Source: Corynebacterium tuberculostearicum
GTDB taxonomy: Bacteria; Actinomycetota; Actinomycetes; Mycobacteriales; Mycobacteriaceae
Reading direction: 5' to 3'
Length of the DNA stretch: 64,000 bases
Assembly: GCF_030506365.1 (NCBI RefSeq)
Contig: NZ_CP073092.1
Span: 1,054,001-1,118,000, forward strand
Shown here: positions 28,030-35,683 of the stretch, piece after piece
Layout: every line of letters begins with the position of its first letter
How positions within the stretch are numbered: position 1 is the stretch's first letter
Notes under the pieces: generated by a model
The model's input: only the letters and a program-made list of their open reading frames with translations
Databases searched by the model: none
What the model was told of the DNA's origin: nothing
Translations under genes and position numbers: made by a program

Positions 28030-29232
28030 TCAGTTGCCCCGTTGGGGGCTGAGTTCGTTGTCTTTCTTGTTGTAGTAGATCTTTTCTTCGGTGAGTGTGT
28101 AGGCGGCGATTTGTGCCCCGGTGGCGGTTATTTTGATGTCTACGCGGTTGTCGACGCAGACCATTGTGATGGGTTGTCCGCCCCATCTGCGTCCGATGTA
28201 GAGGCGGCGTAGTTTGCCGCCCCATCGCAGGGTTGTCTTGCCGTTGGTGCCTACTTTGTCGGTGCGTAGTCGGTAGTCGCGGTCTGGTTTGATTTCTGTT
28301 GGATGCGCTTTTGGTAGGGCTGTATAGGCTTCTGCGGGGGTGGTTCTGTTTAGGGCTCTATGGGGGCGTTTGTAGTTGTAGTATCCGATGATTTCTTTCA
28401 GCTGAGCGTTGAGTTCATCGAGGTTGTGAGCTGGTGTTTTATTCAAAAGGGCTAGTTTAAGGGTGCAGTGGAAGCGTTCGACTTTTCCTTGGGTTTGGGG
28501 GTGGTAGGGTTTGCCGTTTTTCTGCTTGATTCCTAGGTCGATGAGTAGTTGCTCGAAGCCGTTTCGTGCGGGGTTTGTCCGATCGGCGCTGGTTGTGAAT
28601 GCTCGGCCGTTGTCGGTGAGGGTGGATTGCGGAAAGCCGTGTATTTGCCCTGCGTTAATAAAACTTTCCATGACGTTTGCCACGGTAGCGTTGTTGTAGG
28701 CGTGGCACGAGATGATGAACCGGGAATGGTCATCCAAGATGGTGAGGATGACTACGCGCTTGTGTCCTGCGATGGTCCAGTCACTGTAGTCCATTTGCCA
28801 TGTTTCGTTAGGTTGATCGGCTTGGAATCGTGTCCATGAGCTGCGGGGACGCTTTTGTGGCTGTGGTGTGACGTGACCGTTGTTTGCCAGAACTCGGTGG
28901 ATTGTTGACGGTGCTGGTGGCGGATCGATTCCATCTTGTTGTAGGTGCCATCGAATGGTGTGGGCACCGGCATCGGTACCGCGTTTTGTGAGGTCTTGGC
29001 GCAGTTGAAGGATGCGGTCAACAGTACTGGGATCGAGTGCTCGAGGATTCGTGCGAGGGCGTCTAGATCGTGGTTCTAGCGCCTTGATTCCGCCGTCTCG
29101 GTAGCGGGCTTGAAGTGTTCGGATCCATCGTGTGCTGACATTGAAGTGTTCAGCTGCTTCGACCTGGGTCATACCGGTGGCGAGCATGGTTTCGATGATG
29201 ATTTTTGGGCTTGGTTTTGAGCTCTTCTCCAT
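28030..29232 (-). CDS. IS481-family transposase
   Basis: DDE recombinase of 400 residues. The N-terminal helix-turn-helix (IETMLATGMTQVEAAEHFNVSTRWIRTLQARY, about 11-42) is followed by an rve catalytic core with Asp in QMDYSDWT, Asp in TLTDNGRAF and Glu in PQTQGKVERFHC. The ORF is intact, with a stop 50 nt from the element's left end. ATG at 29232 gives a normal family start; the frame stays open back into the target tRNA, but that is read-through of terminal repeats. No clear Shine-Dalgarno. Confidence 0.92.
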   Translation of the reverse strand: MEKSSKPSPKIIIETMLATGMTQVEAAEHFNVSTRWIRTLQARYRDGGIKALEPRSRRPRTNPRALDPSTVDRILQLRQDLTKRGTDAGAHTIRWHLQQDGIDPPPAPSTIHRVLANNGHVTPQPQKRPRSSWTRFQADQPNETWQMDYSDWTIAGHKRVVILTILDDHSRFIISCHAYNNATVANVMESFINAGQIHGFPQSTLTDNGRAFTTSADRTNPARNGFEQLLIDLGIKQKNGKPYHPQTQGKVERFHCTLKLALLNKTPAHNLDELNAQLKEIIGYYNYKRPHRALNRTTPAEAYTALPKAHPTEIKPDRDYRLRTDKVGTNGKTTLRWGGKLRRLYIGRRWGGQPITMVCVDNRVDIKITATGAQIAAYTLTEEKIYYNKKDNELSPQRGN

Positions 29233-29250
29233 TTTTAAAGCATGGAGGAT

Positions 29251-29394
29251 CGATGTCTCGACACATCGCTTTTCGCCATGTCTGGGCAGTTTTAGCCTCA
29301 CGGCTTTCTGCCGGATCGATGTGGTGAGACATCTGAGCTGGTGGAACCGGAACGATCTCATGAGACATGCGGAACGATCTCGCCGAACCAGACA
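29251..29394 (-). repeat. Cluster of related palindromic motifs at the IS481 right end
   Basis: Four spaced variants of one motif: CGATGTCTCGACACATCG (29251-29268), CCGGATCGATGTGGTGAGAC (29311-29330), CCGGAACGATCTCATGAGAC (29347-29366) and CGGAACGATCTCGCCG (29370-29385). They may be transposase-binding sites or self-regulatory operators. Confidence 0.6.
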
Positions 29395-29449
29395 CCACTG
29401 GGGGCACCATGTGAAGTCTCGAGACATCGTTCCGGTCGGTGTCTCGAGA
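29395..29449 (+). repeat. 55-bp direct repeat, copy 2
   Basis: Same sequence as 27965-28019. Here the 15-bp tRNA 3' end is a target-site duplication; the following 40 bp continue into a perfect terminator. Confidence 0.95.
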
Positions 29450-29454
29450 CTTTT
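29414..29454 (+). terminator. Ancestral tRNA-Leu terminator displaced by the IS
   Basis: Perfect 12-bp stem AAGTCTCGAGAC/GTCTCGAGACTT (29414-29425, 29441-29452) with 15-nt loop and TTTT tail. It probably served the tRNA before the insertion. Confidence 0.6.
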
Positions 29455-29560
29455 CTCGTCAACAGGTCTCCACAGACTTTATGCGGAAGTTACCCACAAA
29501 ACTTCTAGCTAAATTGGGGTTGCCCGCAAATCGTGGACACGTAGTGGGGCTACCTAGTGC

Positions 29561-30463
29561 TTAGGCAGCTATTTCTTTTCTACTGGTGGTTAGACCAATG
29601 TGGTTTTCGAAGTCGACGGGGCTGACCATCCCTAGTGCAGAGTGCCGGCGCCGACGGTTGTAAACGACTTCCATCCAGTAGGCAACGGCCTTGCGCGCGG
29701 CATCACGGGTTGGCCAACGCTTGCGGTCGTAGAACTCGGTTTTAAGCGTCGACCAGAACGACTCAGCCATCGCGTTATCAAAGCACACACCAGTACGCCC
29801 CACAGACTGAGCAATGCCCAGGTTATGGCAGACTTCCCAGAGCTTCTCGCTGGTAAATTGCGTTCCGCGGTCAGCGTGGAACACCAGCCCATTAGGAACG
29901 TCACCGCGCAGTGTATGTGCCATCCGCAGGGCCCGTTCGACCAGGCATGTATCTTGAACGCTATCCATTGCCCATCCCAGCACCCTGCGGGAATGGCCGT
30001 CGCGGACCGCACACAAGTACAACCATCCCTCGCTGGTGCGTAGGTAGGTAATATCCGACATCCACACTCGGTTGAGCTCACCAGTATCAAACATGCGCTT
30101 GACCAGGTCAGGAAGAGCTGACTTACGCTTGGATTGAATCGTTGTCACCGGGACAAAGGCACGCGGTGAAATCCCTTCAATGCCCATCATGCGCATCCGC
30201 TTAGCCACAGTCTTGCGATTCAGGGTGATCTGGTAGCGCTCGGTAAGTTCTGCGGTGATCCGCGGAGCACCATAAACCTCATCGGAGTCTTTCCAAATCT
30301 GATGAATCTTTCGGTCAACGCCATCGTAAAATGCAGCACGATCATTTTCGCCAGATAGTCGCTTCTGCTGCGTATCAGCCCATTTGTAGTATCCAGACCG
30401 AGACACTTTTAATAGCCGTGCCATGCGTTTGATGCTGTAGTTTGCCTTCTCCTGCTGCATCAA
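29561..30463 (-). CDS. IS3-family transposase OrfB (catalytic)
   Basis: Catalytic part of 300 residues. An HTH_21-like segment (YSIKRMARLLKVSRSGYYKW) is followed by the rve core: Asp in VWMSDITYL, Asp in FHADRGTQFTS and Glu in AMAESFWSTLKTE, with the RRRRHSALGM ending typical of the family. It overlaps orfA by 4 nt in the -1 frame; an AAAAG run just before the orfA stop could allow programmed -1 frameshifting to make the OrfAB fusion. Complete by length and motifs. Confidence 0.93.
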   Translation of the reverse strand: MMQQEKANYSIKRMARLLKVSRSGYYKWADTQQKRLSGENDRAAFYDGVDRKIHQIWKDSDEVYGAPRITAELTERYQITLNRKTVAKRMRMMGIEGISPRAFVPVTTIQSKRKSALPDLVKRMFDTGELNRVWMSDITYLRTSEGWLYLCAVRDGHSRRVLGWAMDSVQDTCLVERALRMAHTLRGDVPNGLVFHADRGTQFTSEKLWEVCHNLGIAQSVGRTGVCFDNAMAESFWSTLKTEFYDRKRWPTRDAARKAVAYWMEVVYNRRRRHSALGMVSPVDFENHIGLTTSRKEIAA

Positions 30464-30777
30464 TTCGAACTTTTCTGCTCGCGTTGCTTCGCGGCGAAGA
30501 AGGCTGTCGCTTTTGACAAGAACTCATTATCCATCTTGGCTTCCGCCAACTCACGGCGCAGACGAGCATTCTCAGCACGAAGATCAGCCTCACTCATCCC
30601 ATCCGAGGCCCCTCGGCGTTCACGCTCGAGTTTGACCCACCGGCCTAAAAGCCCGGCGGAGACGCCAATCTCCTTAGCCACATGAGCGATCGGGCGCTCT
30701 GACTCGATTACAAGGTTCGCGGCTTCACGCCGGTACTCCGGCGTGTACTTCTTGCGCTGTTGACTCACAATGAACAT
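30460..30777 (-). CDS. IS3-family transposase OrfA (DNA binding)
   Basis: Small protein of 105 residues with a helix-turn-helix (YTPEYRREAANLVIES and HVAKEIGVSAGLLGRWVK) and a C-terminal leucine-zipper-like coiled coil (ADLRAENARLRRELAEAKMDNEF). Start at ATG 30777; a GTG 9 nt downstream is better spaced from AGGAGAGG and may be the real start. Pairs with OrfB. Confidence 0.92.
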   Translation of the reverse strand: MFIVSQQRKKYTPEYRREAANLVIESERPIAHVAKEIGVSAGLLGRWVKLERERRGASDGMSEADLRAENARLRRELAEAKMDNEFLSKATAFFAAKQREQKSSN

Positions 30778-30925
30778 CCTCTCCTACGGACACAAGATCC
30801 GCACAAATAGGGTGTCCACTAAACGAGGGTAACCTCAAAATGGAAAGAATATGGAACTTTATGGGATGGTGTCTCGTTGAATGGGGTGAGATAGCTAATT
30901 TGCACCTCTCTTAGAAAGGACAACC

Positions 30926-31696
30926 GTGCGTTCAAGCAATCCGGTAATGAGTTCTCTGACCGAAAATAGTAGCCGCCAAAACTCTGGTTATGAGGACGTA
31001 TCTACTCGTCCCATGACCGTGGATGACGTAGTGACCAAGACGGGCATTACCCTCGGCGTTATCATCGTCGCCGCAGCCATCAACTTCGCCCTGGGAATGC
31101 TAGTAAGCCCGGGTATCGCTATGGCCTTGACTCTGATCGGTGGTATCGGTGGCTTCATTACCGTGCTCGTTGCCTCTGTTGGCAAGAAGTGGGGTTCTGC
31201 TGCAGTCACCCTGATTTATGCCGTATTTGAAGGCCTGTTTGTCGGTGGCTTCTCCTTGATGTTCTCCAACGTCAACTTCCAAGGCGAGGGCGGTATGGCC
31301 ATCATTGGCCAAGCAATTGTCGGCACGATTGGTGTATTCATTGGCATGCTGATTGTGTACAAGACTGGCGCAGTGAAGGTGACTCCGAAGTTCACCAAGA
31401 TCCTTTGCGGCCTGATTGCTGGCGTTGCTGTCATGGCTCTTGTTAACTTCTTGGGCGCGATTTTCTTTGACTTCAACCCACTGCGTGATGGTGGCCCGAT
31501 TGCCATCATCTTCTCGCTCGTCTGCATCGTTCTTGGTGCCCTGTCTTTCCTGACCGACTTTGATCAGGCTGACCGCATGATCCGCGCGGGTGCTCCCGCT
31601 AAGAACGCATGGGGCGTGGCTCTCGGCCTCGCAGTTACCCTGGTCTGGCTCTACACTGAGATTCTGCGTCTGCTGAGCTTTTTACAGCGAGACTAA
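30926..31696 (+). CDS. Bax inhibitor-1 / YccA family membrane protein
   Basis: Integral membrane protein of 256 residues with seven hydrophobic segments after a polar N-terminus of about 35 residues (Ser/Asn-rich, then TRPMTVDDVVTKTG). The family (UPF0005) includes E. coli YccA and YbhL, linked to FtsH regulation or ion leak; its role in corynebacteria is unknown. GTG at 30926 is chosen because AAAGGA lies 5 nt upstream. A strong terminator follows. The gene lies next to the IS3 element but its start region is intact. Confidence 0.87.
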   Translation: MRSSNPVMSSLTENSSRQNSGYEDVSTRPMTVDDVVTKTGITLGVIIVAAAINFALGMLVSPGIAMALTLIGGIGGFITVLVASVGKKWGSAAVTLIYAVFEGLFVGGFSLMFSNVNFQGEGGMAIIGQAIVGTIGVFIGMLIVYKTGAVKVTPKFTKILCGLIAGVAVMALVNFLGAIFFDFNPLRDGGPIAIIFSLVCIVLGALSFLTDFDQADRMIRAGAPAKNAWGVALGLAVTLVWLYTEILRLLSFLQRD

Positions 31697-31712
31697 CTGA
31701 CTCTTTTGTATT

Positions 31713-31739
31713 GGCCCGCACCTCGGTGCGGGCCTTTTT
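31713..31739 (+). terminator. Terminator of the BI-1 family gene
   Basis: Nine-bp stem GGCCCGCAC/GTGCGGGCC, loop CTCG, then TTTTT. Confidence 0.93.
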
Positions 31740-32061
31740 GATGCCGAAAAAATCGCTTACAACCGTGTAATTTCTGGGGTAGTGCTGGGGGATAAAGTGC
31801 GGGTTTAGCCTTCATTTGGTCTACAAAACCACTCCCAGGGGTGGTACAGCTAATGAGCAGGAAATTTCGCCCTCTAGACGTTATGGATGTGACATATGGG
31901 GCAAATAATTTTGTTAAATTGCCGTTAACCTTTGCGGTTGCGTAGAAAATTCTTGGTGCCTCATGCATGCTGTGTACCGGAACGGGAAATGCGAAGTGAA
32001 AAGTTCTCTGTTTCACTTTTTCTGTTCCTCTCGTCAGGAAGTGAGTGCGCGAAGGATTGTT
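31740..32061. other. Intergenic region upstream of the DUF3558 gene
   Basis: About 320 bp, more A+T-rich than its surroundings and with no convincing ORF. Visible are a near-palindrome ACCACTCCC-AGGGGTGGT region (31828-31845), a short GTTAA/TTAAC inverted repeat (31913-31929) and a possible promoter TTGCCG-N18-TAGAAA (31919-31948) reading toward the lipoprotein. Confidence 0.5.
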
Positions 32062-32784
32062 GTGAAGCGTCAGGTCACCGTAGCAACGTTGATGGTCAGC
32101 AGCACCGTTATGCTGAGTAGCTGCGTTGCGGATATCGGTACGAGGAGCGCGTCAGAGGAGACCGCCAAGGTCGACGAGGCTGGCGGCATTAGTTCGGCCG
32201 ACGGTGCAGGGGGAACCAACGGGGACCCGGGGGATGATGCGGAAAGCAATCAGGGGGAATCGGCACACGCCAATGGCGGGAAGAATGCGGACGGCGCCGG
32301 CCAACCGGGGGAGGCCGGCGCCACGGGGTCGGGAGACACTTCCGGCGTCCTACCGCCACTGGGGGAATTCGATCCGGCAGACCCGAGCTTCGAGCTTTTT
32401 GATCCGTGTACGGAGATTCCCAAAGGAACCTTGCAAGAAATCGGGGCCGGAGAACTGGAAGGGGACACTATTCGAGAAACTGGCTTATCCCTTTGTACGT
32501 TTACTCTTGAGGGAAGCGATGAGTTTTCGGGAATCATTGGATTTTCGAGTTCGAAAAGAACTCCTACGCCTAACCAATTGTTAGAACTCGAAAATCCTCA
32601 ATCTGAAGTTGAAACGAGTCCCGTCGAGTTCGTCGAGGATGAGCTATTTGAGGACATGTTCTGCACGGCTGGTGTTCAAACAAGACGAGGCTACGTAACT
32701 GTAAGTCATTCTGGCAGGAGCTTTGATAGTAATTTCCAAGAGAAATGTTTCGAAGCCGAGAAAATATTACTTCAACTATCTTAG
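32062..32784 (+). CDS. DUF3558 family lipoprotein
   Basis: Exported lipoprotein of 240 residues, function unknown. The signal peptide (VKRQVTVATLMVSSTVMLSSC) ends in the lipobox MLSS-C. A Gly/Ala/Asp/Asn-rich linker (about 25-105) leads to the DUF3558-type domain starting FELFDPCTEIPKGTLQEIGAGE, with further cysteines in SLCTFTL, DMFCTAG and EKCFEAE that may form two disulfides. GTG at 32062 is 5 nt after AAGGA. Codon use (many GGG, CGG and AGG) departs from neighbouring housekeeping genes. Followed after 20 nt by the Ala/Gly-rich gene, so probably cotranscribed. Related lipoproteins occur across mycolic-acid bacteria, often beside secreted proteins. Confidence 0.75.
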   Translation: MKRQVTVATLMVSSTVMLSSCVADIGTRSASEETAKVDEAGGISSADGAGGTNGDPGDDAESNQGESAHANGGKNADGAGQPGEAGATGSGDTSGVLPPLGEFDPADPSFELFDPCTEIPKGTLQEIGAGELEGDTIRETGLSLCTFTLEGSDEFSGIIGFSSSKRTPTPNQLLELENPQSEVETSPVEFVEDELFEDMFCTAGVQTRRGYVTVSHSGRSFDSNFQEKCFEAEKILLQLS

Positions 32785-32804
32785 TTATTAAATCGGGGGA
32801 AAGA

Positions 32805-34676
32805 GTGAAAGTCCGTACGGAAAGTGTTTTATCTGCAGCGTTAAAAACCTCGACAATGCGACGAGAAATTGATTCATTGGCAGCCCAAACAAGATCTCCA
32901 TTGAATGCCGGCTTTTCATCGGTAGTAGGAATTGACCATGTGGGTTCAGTGCACCAGAGAGTGCTTGAAACTGATCCCGGCTCGGCTAGCAACTCTATAA
33001 GAGCATTTACTGAACAACTCGAGTGGTTGGACGACAGTCTAGGACGGGAGGCTCGAGGATTTCAGGCGCAGGAGGACGCGAATAGTCGGGGAATGGAGAT
33101 CGCGGATGCGGGTGGGGACATCGGTATTGAGTCGATGCCGATTATGAACCAGCCTGAGCCGGGGTACAGCCCATTTGGGTTTTCCATGCCGGTGGTGAAT
33201 GTCGGTACGGACATTGTGAAGCTGGCTACGGACCTAATGTCGACGCAGATCTGGAATGTGTCGGAGGCAAATGCACGGTGGAGCTCGTTGGCGTCGGAAG
33301 TCGACGATATCGTTAGCGGGCTACAGGAAGCAGCCGGGTCTTTGGAAGGTGAGAACGACAGTGAGGCAACGTCGAGGGCGGCGGCAAAGATTAGGGAAGT
33401 GGCGGCGTCGGGAAGCCACTTTGTAGCAAATGCCAAGGTCATGGGGGAGAAGCTGACCGGATTCCACGCCAAGTTGATGGGCATGCAGCCGACTGCGATG
33501 GCCATGGCGATGGAAGTGATGGCCATTCCAGAACCGGTGGAGCGCGAGATTGCGGAAAAGGCCGCATTGGCCGCGTTGCAACCTGACCTGCAGCGCTTCG
33601 CGGTAGAGGCAATGCCGTACCAGCACGCTTTGATGGAACAATCGCCGGCGTCGGGAGGCGGCGGCGTTGAGGCCGGCCTCGCCGGAGTTGACGGTGATGG
33701 GCAGCGCTACACCACCGATGCTGTGGTATGGCCAAAGAAGATTGCGGAAGCGATAGCGCGAGGAGATTTGGGGCCGGGGAACTTCGACGTCGTCAATGGC
33801 AATGTGGACGGGCTAGAAGCAGTGGGGATGAGCCCACAGGACATTACTGATTTTCACCAGCAGATGCATACTAGCGGCAGGAATGCGCTGGAAAAGCTGG
33901 GCCTAGGAGACCACGTAGCCATCGGCGGCAATGACGTGTCCACCCAAGGTGCATCCATGCCGGGCGTAACTGCGCCGAACGGGGCGATGGGGCAGGTTCC
34001 TAGTGGCACGGCGCATCCGGTTGCCGCAGGAGCAAACGCTGGCGCGCTTAATAACAGTGGTGCGATGGCGCCGACAGCTACAGCGCAATCCGCTACTTCT
34101 GGGATGGCGCCGATGATGGCAGCTGGAAGGCCTGCGGATGCGGGCCGTGGCGTACTCGGCGGTCAGTCGCTACGAGGCGGAATTGGATCCGCTGCAGGAA
34201 GTGTAAGTGGCGGCGCCGATATTGCGCGTGCCGGAAAAGGGGCGCAGTCGGGCCTGCACCTTGGACGCGGAGCCGGAGCGCCCTACGCCGGTGTCGGTTC
34301 AGGCGTGCGCGCTGGCCATAGCAATGCACTCGGCGGCGGTTCGGGCATGCGCGCTGGTCTTGGCAGCGGTGCAGGAAACGGTGCTGGTGCGGGCATGCGG
34401 CCCAGCGTGGGTGGCGGCCTAGTTTCCGGAACGGGCGGCAGTGAAAGTGCCGCGGCAGCACGCGGTGGCAATGCCGGCCGCTCAACCGGAGGGGCACGAG
34501 CTTATGGTCCAATGATGGGGATGCGCGGAGGCAAAGACAGTGAGAAAAAGCGCGTAAAGTCCGTCACCACGCAGGTGGAACGGGATCCAAATAAGCGCGA
34601 CCTCCTAGGAGAGCCGCCTGTTGTCGTACCCGGTGTCATCGGGGATTGGGTGCGGGAAGTGGACCCAGAAAAATAG
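32805..34676 (+). CDS. Large Ala/Gly-rich protein with an ESX-substrate-like helical N-terminus
   Basis: Protein of about 623 residues, function unknown. Residues about 1-300 are helical and rich in Ala, Glu and Met; a segment near 150-225 (IWNVSEANARWSSL, then long amphipathic helices to GEKLTGFHAKLMGM) resembles the helical hairpins of WXG100/PPE-type proteins, though I see no exact WxG. Residues about 370-560 are low-complexity Gly/Ala/Ser/Met with many GAG and GSG repeats. The C-terminus is charged and ends LLGEPPVVVPGVIGDWVREV, which looks conserved rather than random. No signal peptide. GTG at 32805 has GGGGGAAAG upstream. Coupled to the DUF3558 lipoprotein. Secretion by a type VII-like route is speculation. 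Confidence 0.6.
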   Translation: MKVRTESVLSAALKTSTMRREIDSLAAQTRSPLNAGFSSVVGIDHVGSVHQRVLETDPGSASNSIRAFTEQLEWLDDSLGREARGFQAQEDANSRGMEIADAGGDIGIESMPIMNQPEPGYSPFGFSMPVVNVGTDIVKLATDLMSTQIWNVSEANARWSSLASEVDDIVSGLQEAAGSLEGENDSEATSRAAAKIREVAASGSHFVANAKVMGEKLTGFHAKLMGMQPTAMAMAMEVMAIPEPVEREIAEKAALAALQPDLQRFAVEAMPYQHALMEQSPASGGGGVEAGLAGVDGDGQRYTTDAVVWPKKIAEAIARGDLGPGNFDVVNGNVDGLEAVGMSPQDITDFHQQMHTSGRNALEKLGLGDHVAIGGNDVSTQGASMPGVTAPNGAMGQVPSGTAHPVAAGANAGALNNSGAMAPTATAQSATSGMAPMMAAGRPADAGRGVLGGQSLRGGIGSAAGSVSGGADIARAGKGAQSGLHLGRGAGAPYAGVGSGVRAGHSNALGGGSGMRAGLGSGAGNGAGAGMRPSVGGGLVSGTGGSESAAAARGGNAGRSTGGARAYGPMMGMRGGKDSEKKRVKSVTTQVERDPNKRDLLGEPPVVVPGVIGDWVREVDPEK

Positions 34677-34680
34677 CATG

Positions 34681-34710
34681 AAAAAAGGGCCGAGGAAATC
34701 ACTCGGCCCT
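34681..34710 (-). terminator. Terminator of the small lipoprotein gene
   Basis: Nine-bp stem AGGGCCGAG/CTCGGCCCT with 7-nt loop; on the minus strand a run of T follows. It can also serve the convergent Ala/Gly-rich gene. Confidence 0.88.
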
Positions 34711-34721
34711 TCAAGCCCTTA

Positions 34722-35000
34722 TTACTGCTGTGGCAGTTCGGTGGCGGTACCGTTCAAGTGCGGCTGTGCCGGCTCCTCTGGAACACCGGACTCGACTACA
34801 GGTGCTTCCTCTTCAACAACGGTCTCGGGTGCGGAAGAGCTGGTCTCAGCATCCTTCTGCATCGGGGCCTCACCGGTGAAGGTGGAGGCATTTTCTACCT
34901 TGGAATCAGAATCCTGCTGGTTCGGTGGGTGGCAAGCAGCGAGGGAGAGGCCAGCGGTGAAGACCAGGCCAGCGGCGGCGAAACGGGAGAACTTCTTCAT
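34722..35000 (-). CDS. Small predicted lipoprotein
   Basis: Lipoprotein of 92 residues. The signal peptide (KKFSRFAAAGLVFTAGLSLAAC) has lipobox SLAA-C; the mature chain is short, acidic and Pro/Glu/Thr/Ser-rich with no domain I recognise, probably disordered at the membrane surface. It lies 41 nt downstream of greA on the same strand, with AGGAG-like sequence (AAAGAGCAC) before the ATG and its own terminator. Could be a corynebacterial-specific envelope protein. Confidence 0.65.
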   Translation of the reverse strand: MKKFSRFAAAGLVFTAGLSLAACHPPNQQDSDSKVENASTFTGEAPMQKDAETSSSAPETVVEEEAPVVESGVPEEPAQPHLNGTATELPQQ

Positions 35001-35041
35001 GGGGATGTGCTCTTTCTCCAGAGTAGTAAGTGGTTAAAAGT

Positions 35042-35563
35042 TTAGGACTCGCGTGGAGCAGCGGCCTTAGCAGAATCATACGGCGCTGCGGATTCGATGG
35101 TGACTGAAATGGTCTTGCCATTCGGAGCGGTGTACTCGCGGGTCTCGCCCTCTTGTGCGCCAAGGATGGCAGCGCCCAGCGGGGACTGCTCGGAATAGGT
35201 TTCTAGGTCCTTGTTATCGGAAGCAGCGGCGCGGGTACCGATGAGGAAGGTCTCCTTATCGTCCTTGTCACCGTTGTAGTAAACGTGAACTACGGAACCG
35301 GTGTGGGCGACGCCCTCCTGAACAGCACCGCGCTCGGTGGTGGCATTCGCAAGAACCTCAGAAATCTGCTTAATGCGGGCCTCTTCCTGGTCCTGCATCT
35401 CACGTGCGGCGTCGTAACCGGCGTTTTCTTTGAGGTCGCCTTCCTCACGGCGCTCGTTGATTTCAGCCGCGACTACTGGGCGGTGGTCGATGAGCTCCTG
35501 CAGCTCGGCCTCGAGCTTCGCCTTGGTTTCCGGGGTGATGTACTGCTTTTGCTGCTCAGCCAT
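35042..35563 (-). CDS. greA: Transcription elongation factor GreA
   Basis: Rescues backtracked RNA polymerase by stimulating transcript cleavage. The 173-residue protein has the N-terminal coiled coil (ITPETKAKLEAELQELIDHRP to INERREEGDLKENAGYDAAREMQDQEEARI, including the acidic tip residues of the DLKENAGY motif) and the C-terminal FKBP-like domain (SPLGAAILGAQEGETREY). The end is extended by a short Ala-rich tail. The placement greA, DUF4307, mca matches mycobacteria, where these genes are also neighbours. Confidence 0.96.
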   Translation of the reverse strand: MAEQQKQYITPETKAKLEAELQELIDHRPVVAAEINERREEGDLKENAGYDAAREMQDQEEARIKQISEVLANATTERGAVQEGVAHTGSVVHVYYNGDKDDKETFLIGTRAAASDNKDLETYSEQSPLGAAILGAQEGETREYTAPNGKTISVTIESAAPYDSAKAAAPRES

Positions 35564-35683
35564 TCTGCAACCTTCCGTAGATAGGAATTGTGGTCAAAGC
35601 CCCTGTTAATCCCTGGGGCTGTAGGTAAAAGTGGAACCGGGCATATGCCCAGTTCTAGGCGCTACAAATCCTAGCACACGCGG

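Larger units (their letters stand above)
27980..29394 (-). mobile_element. IS481-family insertion sequence in the tRNA-Leu 3' end
   Basis: Complete element of about 1415 bp. The termini both begin with TGT and match in register at 17 of the first 25 positions, including GA/CATCGTTCCG (27980-28004 and the complement of 29370-29394). It is flanked by a 15-bp target duplication CCACTGGGGGCACCA, which is the tRNA 3' end, so the tRNA stays intact. One transposase gene, minus strand. The 40 bp of the left end are repeated immediately beyond the right-hand target copy. The right end also carries several related GTCTC/GAGAC motifs. Confidence 0.85.
29515..30837 (-). mobile_element. IS3-family insertion sequence
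   Basis: Element of about 1323 bp bounded by imperfect terminal repeats beginning TGGGGTTGCCC (left) and TGAGGTTACCC (right, complement), both continuing to GTGGACAC about 17-18 nt further in. A 4-bp direct repeat AAAT flanks it (29511-29514 and 30838-30841). It carries overlapping orfA and orfB on the minus strand, both intact. It lies 120 bp from the IS481-family element. Confidence 0.85.

Noticed and set aside
29233..29427. Extended N-terminus of the IS481 transposase reading from the target tRNA region
   Set aside because: The extension is translated terminal repeat sequence; the helix-turn-helix begins soon after the ATG at 29232.
27965..29449. att sites of an integrase-type island at the tRNA
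   Set aside because: The direct repeats include a tRNA end, but no tyrosine or serine integrase lies between them; the IS481 termini and 15-bp duplication explain the junctions.
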